Part shown: piece after piece, positions 36,915-44,801 of the stretch
How the letters are laid out: the number at the start of each line of letters is the position of its first letter
Position numbering within the stretch: position 1 is the first letter of the stretch
Origin: Paenibacillus timonensis
Lineage (GTDB): Bacteria; Bacillota; Bacilli; Paenibacillales; Paenibacillaceae
DNA length: 64,000 nt
NCBI RefSeq assembly: GCF_009725205.1
Contig: NZ_WNZY01000001.1
Span: 372,001-436,000 of the forward strand
Reading direction: 5' to 3'
Position numbers and translations under genes: made by a program
The notes under the pieces: model-generated
Databases searched by the model: none
Seen by the model: the letters and a program-made list of their open reading frames with translations, nothing else
Told to the model about the DNA's origin: nothing

Positions 36915-37643
36915 ATGTATTTAAGAGAGGTGACGCTCCTGAAAGACAATATGCCTTCATCGAGAGAATACCCGTTCTCTCTCCCGTTAGTCCGGAAGTT
37001 GAACAAGCTTCGTCTTAGCCGTCCGGTCACGTTTTTTGTCGGGGAGAATGGTTCAGGTAAATCCACCCTGCTGGAGGCGATCGCCTACCAATGCGGGTTT
37101 AATCCGGCCGGAGGCGGGAGAAATAACGTCTACGAGGTGGACCGGTCAGAATCTGCGCTCGGCGATTATATCCGCCTCTCATGGAATCCGAAAGTCACGA
37201 ACGGCTTCTTTCTGCGGGCGGAATCGTTCTATTCGTTTGCCTCGCATATTGATGAGGTTGCGGCAACTCCGTCCTATGGAGGGCGATCTTTACACAGTCA
37301 ATCGCATGGCGAATCGTTCCTCAGTCTGTTCAAGTACAGATTCGGCAGCCGAGGCATTTATCTGCTGGACGAACCGGAAGCCGCGTTGTCTCCAGCCCGG
37401 CAGCTGGCCTTGATGCGGATCATCCGAGATCTGTCGGGGCGAGCCCAGTTCTTGATCGCCACGCATTCGCCGATTCTGATGGGTTATCCGGATGCGGACA
37501 TCTTAAATTTCGATGGAGATCAGCTGGATACGATTCGTTACGAGGATACGGATCATTACCAAATCACGCGCCGTTTCCTCGAAAACCGGAACAGCGTACT
37601 TCACACGCTGTTTGAGGATGAGGACGAGGATGACACGGTTTAG
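36915..37643 (+). CDS. Small AAA/ABC-like ATPase of unknown role
   Basis: A 242-residue soluble P-loop ATPase. Walker A is GENGSGKST (about residue 43), Walker B is YLLDEPEAAL (about 153) and the switch histidine lies in IATHSPIL. The ABC signature loop is poorly formed (LHSQSHGESFL). It belongs to the AAA_21/predicted-ATPase group, not to sugar importer ATPases, because it lacks the MalK regulatory domain. The C-terminus is very acidic (DEDEDDTV). It probably shares the GH43 transcript, though no functional link is known. Confidence 0.82.
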   Translation: MYLREVTLLKDNMPSSREYPFSLPLVRKLNKLRLSRPVTFFVGENGSGKSTLLEAIAYQCGFNPAGGGRNNVYEVDRSESALGDYIRLSWNPKVTNGFFLRAESFYSFASHIDEVAATPSYGGRSLHSQSHGESFLSLFKYRFGSRGIYLLDEPEAALSPARQLALMRIIRDLSGRAQFLIATHSPILMGYPDADILNFDGDQLDTIRYEDTDHYQITRRFLENRNSVLHTLFEDEDEDDTV

Positions 37644-37663
37644 CCGAATAACGCCGATTTACG

Positions 37664-37804
37664 CGAAATAGCTGTAAAAATGCAGTTTTTGACTGTTTTT
37701 TTTCGGCCTAACCGCAAATAAGTCCAAAATACCAGCACTTTTGCAGGTATTTTGGACATTTGTCGATTTTACCCGCAAATAACTGCAGTTTTGCAGTTAT
37801 TTGC
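37664..37804. repeat. Intergenic cluster of long perfect hairpins with TGCAGTTTTGCA words
   Basis: GTCCAAAATACC (37722-37733) pairs with GGTATTTTGGAC (37746-37757), and GCAAATAACTGCA (37775-37787) pairs with TGCAGTTATTTGC (37792-37804). CTGTAAAAATGCAG (about 37670) and ACCGCAAATAAG (37711 on) use the same words. No gene lies in this gap. The loops contain GCACTTTTGCA or GTTT. Confidence 0.65.
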
Positions 37805-37817
37805 TAAGCAACACGAC

Positions 37818-37850
37818 AACAGCCCCCGGTCCGTTGGACCAGGGGCTGTT
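37818..37850. terminator. Hairpin beyond the third ABC operon
   Basis: AACAGCCCCCGGTCC (37818-37832) pairs with GGACCAGGGGCTGTT (37836-37850) with one mismatch around GTT. It lies 23 bases past the stop of the minus-strand permease. The T run on the minus side is weak. Confidence 0.65.
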
Positions 37851-37872
37851 CAAGTTCCGCTTTATAAGAAGA

Positions 37873-38703
37873 TCAACCTTTCACCGCGCCGGCAACAACG
37901 CCTTTGACGATGTATTTTTGCAGGAAGATAAAGACGATGATCGAAGGCAGCACGGCCATAACCATGGCGGTCATCGCGTATTGCCAGTCGGAGGTGTATT
38001 GTCCGACGAAGGTGTAGGCGGCCAGCGTTAGTGTCTTCGTTGTCGGCGAGCCGTTAACCATAAGCAATGGAAGCAGGAAGTCGTTCCAGATCCACATGAC
38101 GTCGATGATGATGATCGTGGTGGTGACCGATTTCAACAGCGGGAAAATCACGCTGAAGAACAACCGGAAGCCGGAGGCGCCGTCGATTGTGGCGCTTTCG
38201 TCGATTTCCTTCGGAATCCCTTTCACGAAGCCGTGGTAGATGAATAGGGCGAGCGGAGCGCCGAAGCCCCAGTACAAAATGCCGAGTCCCCACGTGCTAT
38301 CGGAGAGATGGAAGTTCTTCGCCATCTGCAGTACCGTCAGCATGATCGATTGGAACGGAATCAGCATCGGCATGATACAGATGAAGTAAATGATCGAGCT
38401 GGCTTTCGATTTCGTACGGGCCAGCTTGTACGCGGCGATGGACGAGATCAACACGATCCCGGCCAAGCCGAGGACGGTTATGACCGTATTGTTGAGGAAC
38501 AGCCGCGGGTAGTTGATGAACTCCCAAACATAGCTATAGTTGGCAAAGGTTAATTTTTTCGGTAAAGCGATCACGTCGGTCATGACCTCGGAGAAGCTCT
38601 TCAATGAGTTGATGATGGTCAGGAACAACGGATACAGGAACAAGATTGAGAGGAGCACCATCACGATTTCCAGGACGATGCGGCCTGCACTATTCTTTTT
38701 CAT
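37873..38703 (-). CDS. Carbohydrate ABC transporter permease, MalG-type (third module)
   Basis: A 276-residue membrane protein with about six helices and the EAA loop DESATIDGASG. The C-terminus LQKYIVKGVVAGAVKG is typical. Its start overlaps the stop of the upstream permease by one base. It forms the importer with the MalF-type permease and, probably, the plus-strand lipoprotein at 43376, which is separated from it by the two-component genes. Confidence 0.92.
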   Translation of the reverse strand: MKKNSAGRIVLEIVMVLLSILFLYPLFLTIINSLKSFSEVMTDVIALPKKLTFANYSYVWEFINYPRLFLNNTVITVLGLAGIVLISSIAAYKLARTKSKASSIIYFICIMPMLIPFQSIMLTVLQMAKNFHLSDSTWGLGILYWGFGAPLALFIYHGFVKGIPKEIDESATIDGASGFRLFFSVIFPLLKSVTTTIIIIDVMWIWNDFLLPLLMVNGSPTTKTLTLAAYTFVGQYTSDWQYAMTAMVMAVLPSIIVFIFLQKYIVKGVVAGAVKG

Positions 38704-39590
38704 TACGCCTCAACCTCCCTGCGTTTGAAGATAGTAAGCTGGATCACCGTAATAATCAGCACCGCTACGAAGAGAATCAGCGCTTTGGCTGTACCGTAGC
38801 CGTACAGGTTGTTCTGGAACGTATCGCGGTAAATGTCGTACGCCACGCTGTAAGTCGTACCGCCAGGGCCGCCGCCGGTCAAGGACAGAATGACGTCAAA
38901 CACCTTGATCGAGTTGGTCAGCGCCATAAAGACGGAAATCGTAATCGATGGAGCCAGCAACGGCAGCGTGACATTAAAGAATCTGCGGATCGGGCCGGCA
39001 CCGTCCACCGTAGCGGCTTCTTTCAAATCTTCCGGAACCGATTGCAAGCCCGCAATGTAGATCACCATGTAAAATCCGATCGATTGCCAGATCGATACGA
39101 ACAACACCGAGATAAAAGCGAGTCCGGGTTCACCCAACCAGCTTAAGGCGAATACCCCCCAGCCGGTGCTGGCACCTAGCGATTCAAAGCCTTGCATGAA
39201 GATGAACTTCCAGATAAATCCGACGATAACCAAGCTGAGGATGTAAGGAATGAAGAAGGCTGCTCTGAGCCAGGTTGTCGTCTTCAGCTTCATATCGAGC
39301 ACCAGCGCCAGCAAGATCGCCAGCACGTTGATCAGCACGATATAAAGGATGGCGTATTTGATCGTAAACCAGGCCGCATGCGAGAAATTCGCATCGCCCA
39401 TAAAAATCTGCTTAAAGTTGTCGAGCCCGACAAATTTCGGATGCTTGGAGATCCCGTTCCATTTGGTCAGGGAATAACGTATCGTCATGATGAACGGATA
39501 ATAGAAGACGGCGATGATGGAAATCAGAATCGGCAACGTGAATACGCCAAACTCCAATTTCTCGCCCCGTTTTCTCCCTAGTTTGAACAT
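38703..39590 (-). CDS. Carbohydrate ABC transporter permease, MalF-type (third module)
   Basis: A 295-residue membrane protein, six helices, EAA loop KEAATVDGAGP and the family motif SLTGGGPGGTT. The start was set at 39590 (AGAGGTG five to six bases before it); the frame is open to 39701, but that stretch has no ribosome site and holds promoter-like DNA. It is divergent from the sensor kinase gene at 39777. There is no binding-protein gene in front of it, unlike the other two modules. Confidence 0.92.
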   Translation of the reverse strand: MFKLGRKRGEKLEFGVFTLPILISIIAVFYYPFIMTIRYSLTKWNGISKHPKFVGLDNFKQIFMGDANFSHAAWFTIKYAILYIVLINVLAILLALVLDMKLKTTTWLRAAFFIPYILSLVIVGFIWKFIFMQGFESLGASTGWGVFALSWLGEPGLAFISVLFVSIWQSIGFYMVIYIAGLQSVPEDLKEAATVDGAGPIRRFFNVTLPLLAPSITISVFMALTNSIKVFDVILSLTGGGPGGTTYSVAYDIYRDTFQNNLYGYGTAKALILFVAVLIITVIQLTIFKRREVEA

Positions 39591-39653
39591 AATGGCACCT
39601 CTTTTTCGTGACGTATTGTTTAAAGATCGGGTGAGGTTGGTTCCCTGCACACC

Positions 39654-39682
39654 TTGACTTTTTCGGCTATAATGATTATAAA
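39654..39682 (+). promoter_or_regulatory. Promoter of the third two-component pair
   Basis: TTGACT (39654-39659), a 17-base spacer and TATAAA (39677-39682). On the opposite strand TATAAT (39675-39680) may be the -10 of the divergent permease operon, so the two promoters would overlap back to back. Confidence 0.6.
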
Positions 39683-39724
39683 ACAGCGGTATTGCCGCCA
39701 AAATGGATTTAAGAAAACAGTTAA

Positions 39725-39754
39725 GGGTAAAAAGGTGAACTCGCTTTTTTCCCC
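39725..39754 (+). other. Leader hairpin before the third sensor kinase, related to the terminator at 43232
   Basis: GGGTAAAAAG (39725-39734) can pair with CTTTTTTCCC (39744-39753) around GTGAACTCG. The words AGGGT(C)AAAAAG and TGAACTCGC reappear in the terminator after the response regulator, 3.5 kb downstream. It sits between the promoter and the kinase ribosome site. Confidence 0.5.
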
Positions 39755-39776
39755 GACGTACTAGAAATGAGGGGCT

Positions 39777-41606
39777 ATGTTCAACCGCATCTTAAGCACG
39801 CTAACGACGCTTACTGACCGGATTTCGCGCAGACTGGTCAATAAGCTTATTTTGTTGTTTACAACGATTATTATTCTGGTGGTTGGGCTCTTGACGGTCA
39901 TCTCCTATCAGATGCTGGAGCGAGAATCGGTAAACCATAGCATGGCCAGCACGACAAACAACCTGAAGTTGATCAATCAGAAGCTGGAGGATTATCTCGC
40001 CGGCATCGAGCAGTTGTCCTTGCCGCAAATCCACTATGAAGAGATTCTGCAGGCGATTATGAACGAAGAATCGGATTATGCGTCGAAAATGTACCTGGAA
40101 GATTATTTGCGCGAGCTGTTCTATTCGCGAAATGACCTGGAGAGCATTTATCTGTACCTGATCGATCAGCAGAAATACTACGCCATCACGCGAGAAGCTT
40201 ATAACATCACGGTTCGGTCGAGCTATCAAGAGGGGATCCCCGAGCAGCCTTGGTACAAGCAGGCGATGGAGAGCCGTCACAACCAGTCTTATCAGTCATT
40301 TATCGTTCCCGGGTCCAAGTCGGGGTATGTCATGAACGAGGAGCCTAGCTTTATGGGTTATCACCGTGTCTTGCGTTCCTTGGTGACCCGCGAACCGAAA
40401 GCGGTGATCTCGTTCTATTTAAAACCGACGGTTAAGGACCAGATTCTGAAGGATGTTCCATTCGAGAATGGCGAGCACTTGCTGTACCTGGATCCAAACA
40501 ATGTCCCTTTTCATGTGGATGAGCCTGCTTTCCTGGATCAAGTGGGACAAGCGCCATGGCTTGCCCGGCTTGGGGAGGATGCGTTGATGAAGCCGCTGAC
40601 CTGGACCGACGAGGCGGGCGATAAGTATTTAATCGTCTATAACATTGAAGCGAACGGGGGCTGGAAGCTGGTTAAACCGATCCCGTACAGCAATATCTAC
40701 GCAGCCGCCAAGGCAACGCGAAATTTGGGGTATTTGATCGGTTTGATTTTTTTGCTGATTTCGCTCATTCTGGTCGCGTTATTCTCCAATAAAATTACGA
40801 GCCCGCTCAAAGATTTGTCGCTTCAGATGCGCCGCTTTAGCGAAGGGACCTTTGACGCGGAAATTCCGGTGAAGGGCCGGGATGAGATTGCCTATTTATC
40901 ACGGCATTTCAACCGCATGGTACGGCGGACGAACGATTTGATCAATGAACGCTATAAGATGAAGCTGGTGGAGAAGAACGCCATCCTCAAAGCGCTGGAG
41001 GCGGAGATTAACCCGCACTTTTTGTATAACGCGCTGCAGGCGATTTCGACCAAAGCGTTGAAGAGCGGGGACGAGGAGGTGGCCGAGATGGTGGATGCCT
41101 TGGCATTAACCCTAAGATATTGCATAAGTGGAAAAGACATCGTAAACGCTAGGGAGGAGCTGAAGCACATCGAACGTTACCTCGCGCTGCAGAAAGCCCG
41201 GTTTGGCAGCCGTTTGCAGGTCACGGTCGAGTGGGAAGAGGCCCTCAAGGAGCTGCAAATTCCCAAGCTGTCCATTCAATCTCTGGTCGAAAACTCCATC
41301 AAGCACGGGCTGGAGAAAATGTCGAGCGGCATCTCCATACGGATCCACGCCGAGCTGGGCGACACCCATGCCGTGATTTCGGTGCGGGACAACGGTCCGG
41401 GCATTTCTCCGGATCGCATGGAGCAAATCCAAACTTCGTTCCGCCAGGAATGGGAGGAACAGGAGGGAGAGAACATCGGGCTCAAAAACCTGTATACCCG
41501 CCTGAAACTTCTCTATGGCGAAGAAGCCGAGCTGAGCATCCAAAGCGATAAGCAGGGTACGGAGATGCGGATGATGATACCGCGGGGGGGCAGCAGTCAT
41601 GTATAA
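39777..41606 (+). CDS. Sensor histidine kinase, YesM-type (third module)
   Basis: A 609-residue membrane kinase. Transmembrane segments lie at about residues 22-44 and 318-340, with an extracytoplasmic sensor of about 270 residues, a HAMP domain (ITSPLKDLSLQMRRFSEG), His414 in NPHFLYNALQAIS and an ATPase domain (VENSIKHGLE, DNGPGISP, IGLKNLYTRL). GAGGGG lies just before the ATG. The regulator gene overlaps its end by eight bases. The ligand is probably an alpha-galactoside, given the GH36 gene nearby; that is inference. Confidence 0.92.
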   Translation: MFNRILSTLTTLTDRISRRLVNKLILLFTTIIILVVGLLTVISYQMLERESVNHSMASTTNNLKLINQKLEDYLAGIEQLSLPQIHYEEILQAIMNEESDYASKMYLEDYLRELFYSRNDLESIYLYLIDQQKYYAITREAYNITVRSSYQEGIPEQPWYKQAMESRHNQSYQSFIVPGSKSGYVMNEEPSFMGYHRVLRSLVTREPKAVISFYLKPTVKDQILKDVPFENGEHLLYLDPNNVPFHVDEPAFLDQVGQAPWLARLGEDALMKPLTWTDEAGDKYLIVYNIEANGGWKLVKPIPYSNIYAAAKATRNLGYLIGLIFLLISLILVALFSNKITSPLKDLSLQMRRFSEGTFDAEIPVKGRDEIAYLSRHFNRMVRRTNDLINERYKMKLVEKNAILKALEAEINPHFLYNALQAISTKALKSGDEEVAEMVDALALTLRYCISGKDIVNAREELKHIERYLALQKARFGSRLQVTVEWEEALKELQIPKLSIQSLVENSIKHGLEKMSSGISIRIHAELGDTHAVISVRDNGPGISPDRMEQIQTSFRQEWEEQEGENIGLKNLYTRLKLLYGEEAELSIQSDKQGTEMRMMIPRGGSSHV

Positions 41607-43248
41607 AGTGTTGATTATCGACGACGAGGAACCGCTTCGCGAAGCGATTCGGATTTTGGGGAATTGGCAGGACCTTGAGGTTGATGAGATTTGGGAAGCG
41701 ACTGACGGTAAGGCGGGGCTTGCGATGCTGGAACAGCACAAGCCGGATATCGTCATGGTCGACATGAAGATGCCTGAGCTGAACGGGGTCGAATTTTTGC
41801 AAATCGTGGAGCAGGAGTATCCCGAACTGTTGACGATCGTCATCAGCGGGTATAACGACTTTGAATTCACCCGTCAAGCGATCCATGCCAGAGTGGTGGA
41901 CTATCTGCTGAAGCCGGTCAATCGCCAGGATTTGAACCAGGCGCTTCGCAAAGCGGTTGACGTGCTTCAGGCCAAACGTCAGATCCAAAGCGAATCGATC
42001 ACCCGGAATATTGCCTTTAATATGTCGCTTCCAAAATTGAAAGAGAAAATCTATCTGTCGATTATTGAGCGCAGCTTTAAGAAGCAAAGCAATCAGGCGT
42101 TTCTGCCATTGATTGGGGCCGATCATCAAGATCATCGGTTTGGCGTGCTCGTCCTGCGGATCATGAATATGGAGGCCGTAAAGGACAGCCGGTTTAATCG
42201 CGACCGAGAGCTGCTGTATTTCGCCGTGGCAAACGTTATCAACGATGTCGCCGTGGACAGCCTGCAATGCTTCAGCTTCGCCAATCCGAAGCAAGAGCGG
42301 GAAATGATTGCGGTCTATACGGCGCGAGGGGGATACCCGCAAGAGATTGCCTTCCGTTCGGGGGAGTTGATGCGGAAAGTGGCCTCCACCTTAAGCGACT
42401 TGTTTGGGGTGCTGGTTGCGGGAGGCATCGGGCGATATTGCGAGGATGTAATGGATCTAGCCGCCTCCTATGAAGAGGCGATCGCCGGCATCCAGGGCAT
42501 CGATTTGTTGAAGCTCAAAGGAAATGCCGTCATCGGGGAATCGGACAAGTCGACGGTTAAGGAGACGTTCTCCTTCTCCAGCCGCATGCCGATTCTGCGC
42601 GGGGCCCTGGAGGCGGGCAATCTCAACCATGCCAAATCGGTTATGTCTGAATTCGCCAAGAGTATTCGAGTTTCCGGCTTCTTCAGCATCGGTGCCGCTG
42701 ACCGGATCCTGCGGGAAATTGTCGTGCTGATGAACGATACGGCTTCGGAGCTTCGTGTTCCGGCGGACAAGCTTCCTTCCTCCGGGGGAGATCGATCGCT
42801 GCAGGCGCTGGGGTTGCGAACGGATTTTGCCACGTTTGACCAGTTCGAAGCCTTGCTGCTGGAGTTGGCCGAGTATTATCACGAGCAAGTCCGTCGGTCG
42901 ATGGCCGCGGGCCGTCCGTTCAGTGTCGAAGATATCAAGGAGTATATCGACAATCACTATTTTGAGGACATCAAAATTTCGATGTTCACGGAGAAGTATT
43001 TTCTGAGCCGCGAGTATTTGATGAAGCTATTCAAGCAACAATATGGCTGCGGGATCCACGAATATGTGCAGAAGGTTCGCATGGACAAGGCCAAAGAACT
43101 GTTGGACGACTCCATGCTTAAAATCCAGGAAATCTCCGAAATGCTGGGCTATAAAGACAAGAACTATTTTAGCAAGGCGTTCCGGAATTACTATGACCCG
43201 TCGCCTTCCGAATACCGTCAGCAGCAGGAGGAAAGGGTCAAAAAGTGA
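41599..43248 (+). CDS. Response regulator, YesN-type (third module)
   Basis: A 549-residue receiver/AraC regulator: IDDEE, acceptor Asp55 in VMVDMKMP and KPVN lysine at the N-terminus; double HTH at about residues 445-545 (KISMFTEKYFLSREYLMKLFKQ). The start overlaps the kinase gene by eight bases. The gene's stop codon lies in the stem of the terminator that separates it from the binding-protein gene. It is expected to control the flanking importer genes and perhaps GH36. Confidence 0.92.
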   Translation: MYKVLIIDDEEPLREAIRILGNWQDLEVDEIWEATDGKAGLAMLEQHKPDIVMVDMKMPELNGVEFLQIVEQEYPELLTIVISGYNDFEFTRQAIHARVVDYLLKPVNRQDLNQALRKAVDVLQAKRQIQSESITRNIAFNMSLPKLKEKIYLSIIERSFKKQSNQAFLPLIGADHQDHRFGVLVLRIMNMEAVKDSRFNRDRELLYFAVANVINDVAVDSLQCFSFANPKQEREMIAVYTARGGYPQEIAFRSGELMRKVASTLSDLFGVLVAGGIGRYCEDVMDLAASYEEAIAGIQGIDLLKLKGNAVIGESDKSTVKETFSFSSRMPILRGALEAGNLNHAKSVMSEFAKSIRVSGFFSIGAADRILREIVVLMNDTASELRVPADKLPSSGGDRSLQALGLRTDFATFDQFEALLLELAEYYHEQVRRSMAAGRPFSVEDIKEYIDNHYFEDIKISMFTEKYFLSREYLMKLFKQQYGCGIHEYVQKVRMDKAKELLDDSMLKIQEISEMLGYKDKNYFSKAFRNYYDPSPSEYRQQQEERVKK

Positions 43249-43279
43249 ACTCGCAGGAGGACTCCACTTTTTTACCCTT
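43232..43279 (+). terminator. Terminator that includes the response regulator stop codon
   Basis: AAGGGTCAAAAAGTG (43233-43247) pairs with CACTTTTTTACCCTT (43265-43279), with T6 in the 3' arm. The TGA stop (43246-43248) is at the top of the 5' arm, so the arm codes for the last residues (R-V-K-K). It would limit read-through into the binding-protein gene 97 bases further. Confidence 0.65.
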
Positions 43280-43341
43280 AAATCACCACATATCTACATT
43301 TTTTCACCCGAGCCTTTTCTTTAGAATAAGGAGCATAACCA

Positions 43342-43455
43342 ATGATCAACAAAAAGAAAGTGGGGGCGTTAGTTAATGAAGAAGAAAATCCTGGCCTTAT
43401 CGTTCAGCCTGGTGCTGCTTATGGGCCTGTTATCCGCATGCGGAGGCAACAATAA
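43342..43455 (+). CDS. Possible 37-codon leader ORF overlapping the binding-protein start
   Basis: ATG 43342 has AAGGAG eight bases upstream, a better ribosome site than that of the binding-protein gene. The frame (start MINKKKVGALVNEEENPGL) runs 37 codons in a different phase over the binding-protein start and signal region, and ends at TAA 43453-43455. No family is recognised. It may be a coupling or leader peptide, or just a leftover ribosome site. Confidence 0.3.
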   Translation: MINKKKVGALVNEEENPGLIVQPGAAYGPVIRMRRQQ

Positions 43456-44698
43456 CGCGGCGAATAACGGAGCGAACAACGCGGGTGCCGGCAATGGCGC
43501 TGCAACGGATGATTCCAAACCGGTCACGATCAACATGTTTACGGCTTCTCCGGAATATACCGATGCGTTTAACGCCTACATTGCGGAATATAAGAAAGTG
43601 AAGCCAAACGTGACGATCAACCTGGAGATCATGCAGGCGGACTACAACACGGTATTGAAATCGAGAATCGCGGCTGGCAGTACGCCTGACGTATTCCAAA
43701 CGACGGCAGGCGGCGATATCGACACCTTTGCAGAATATAGCGCGGATTTGACGGATCAACCGCTGGCTGCTGCCATGACGGACGCCGTTCGTGCGAATAT
43801 GACTTCTTCCGACGGAAAGGTTCTGGGTCTGCCGGTCAAAGGCAACCTGTTCTCCATCATCTACAACAAGAAACTGCTGGATGAAGCAGGGGTTACAACT
43901 TTCCCGAAAACGACGGCCGAGCTGGATGACGCGATCGCTAAGCTCGAAGCTAAAGGCATCACGCCTTTCGCAAATGCGTATAAGGAATGGTGGGTATGGA
44001 AGCACGTATTCCAGCATTTCGTGAACGCAGCAGCTCAAGACGCTGGGGTAACGACGCAAGACCTGGTTAATAGCTTTATTGCTGGGGATGTCAAAATCAA
44101 AGATTACCCTGTCCTGTACAACAACTTCTTTAGCTTCATTGATACGACGGTGAAACATGGTACCGACAAGCCGCTGGAACGCGACAGCAATGCGCAAGTC
44201 AGTGACTTCGCATCCGGCAAAGCAGCCATCATGATCGGTAAAGGCGCATGGGACGAAGAAGCAATCAAGAAAATTACTCCGGACATCCAAATCGGCATCG
44301 CGGGTTATCCGGTCAGCGACAAAGCAGAGCAAGCAACGATCATCACCGGTGCGGACCAAGCTTTGCGCATTAATAAAGATTCCGCAGTTGTGAACGAAAC
44401 AATTGAATTCTTTAACTGGTTGTACACGTCCGAATACGGCAAGAACTGGTTCTCTACTGTAGCGAAGGTTATTCCGCCGATCAAGGATGCTCCTCTTCCT
44501 GATTTGGATATGCCGAAGCAAATGAACGAAATCCTGAAATCGGAGCCGTCGGGCGACCTGGCGATCAACTACTCGCTGGATACGTTCCATCAAAAATTCG
44601 GCGAGATCATGCAAGCCTACATCGGCGGCAGCAAGTCGAAGGATCAAGCGGTAACGGAAATCGAACAAGCTTGGGTACAACTGGGTTCGGCTCAATAA
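43376..44698 (+). CDS. ABC transporter sugar-binding lipoprotein, MalE/SBP_bac_1-type (third module)
   Basis: A 440-residue binding protein with a lipoprotein signal ending in LSAC (Cys22), then an Asn/Gly/Ala-rich linker. The body shows family 1 patterns (GGDIDTFAEYSADLTDQP; FASGKAAIMIGKGAWDEEAI). The start MKKKILALSFSLVLL has GTGGGGG about ten bases before it. It is placed after the two-component pair and before a strong terminator and GH36. The two permeases on the other side of the kinase are its likely partners. Alpha-galactosides such as raffinose or melibiose are a reasonable guess for the cargo. Confidence 0.9.
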   Translation: MKKKILALSFSLVLLMGLLSACGGNNNAANNGANNAGAGNGAATDDSKPVTINMFTASPEYTDAFNAYIAEYKKVKPNVTINLEIMQADYNTVLKSRIAAGSTPDVFQTTAGGDIDTFAEYSADLTDQPLAAAMTDAVRANMTSSDGKVLGLPVKGNLFSIIYNKKLLDEAGVTTFPKTTAELDDAIAKLEAKGITPFANAYKEWWVWKHVFQHFVNAAAQDAGVTTQDLVNSFIAGDVKIKDYPVLYNNFFSFIDTTVKHGTDKPLERDSNAQVSDFASGKAAIMIGKGAWDEEAIKKITPDIQIGIAGYPVSDKAEQATIITGADQALRINKDSAVVNETIEFFNWLYTSEYGKNWFSTVAKVIPPIKDAPLPDLDMPKQMNEILKSEPSGDLAINYSLDTFHQKFGEIMQAYIGGSKSKDQAVTEIEQAWVQLGSAQ

Positions 44699-44735
44699 TA
44701 TCGAAAGTCTCGGTTGTTCCTTAACCACAAATGAA

Positions 44736-44770
44736 CCCAGCACCACCTCCGGTGCTGGGTTTTGTTTTTA
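44736..44770 (+). terminator. Terminator after the third binding-protein gene
   Basis: CCCAGCACC (44736-44744) pairs perfectly with GGTGCTGGG (44751-44759), followed by TTTTGTTTTT. GH36 therefore needs its own start of transcription or read-through. Confidence 0.9.
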
Positions 44771-44801
44771 CTTATGACGGTTGAAGGGGAGTGTGAAGGT
44801 G

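Noticed and set aside
43430..44746. Long minus-strand open frame (about 438 codons) across the third binding-protein gene
   Set aside because: It is the antisense shadow of a well-supported lipoprotein gene; it has no family resemblance and no ribosome site.
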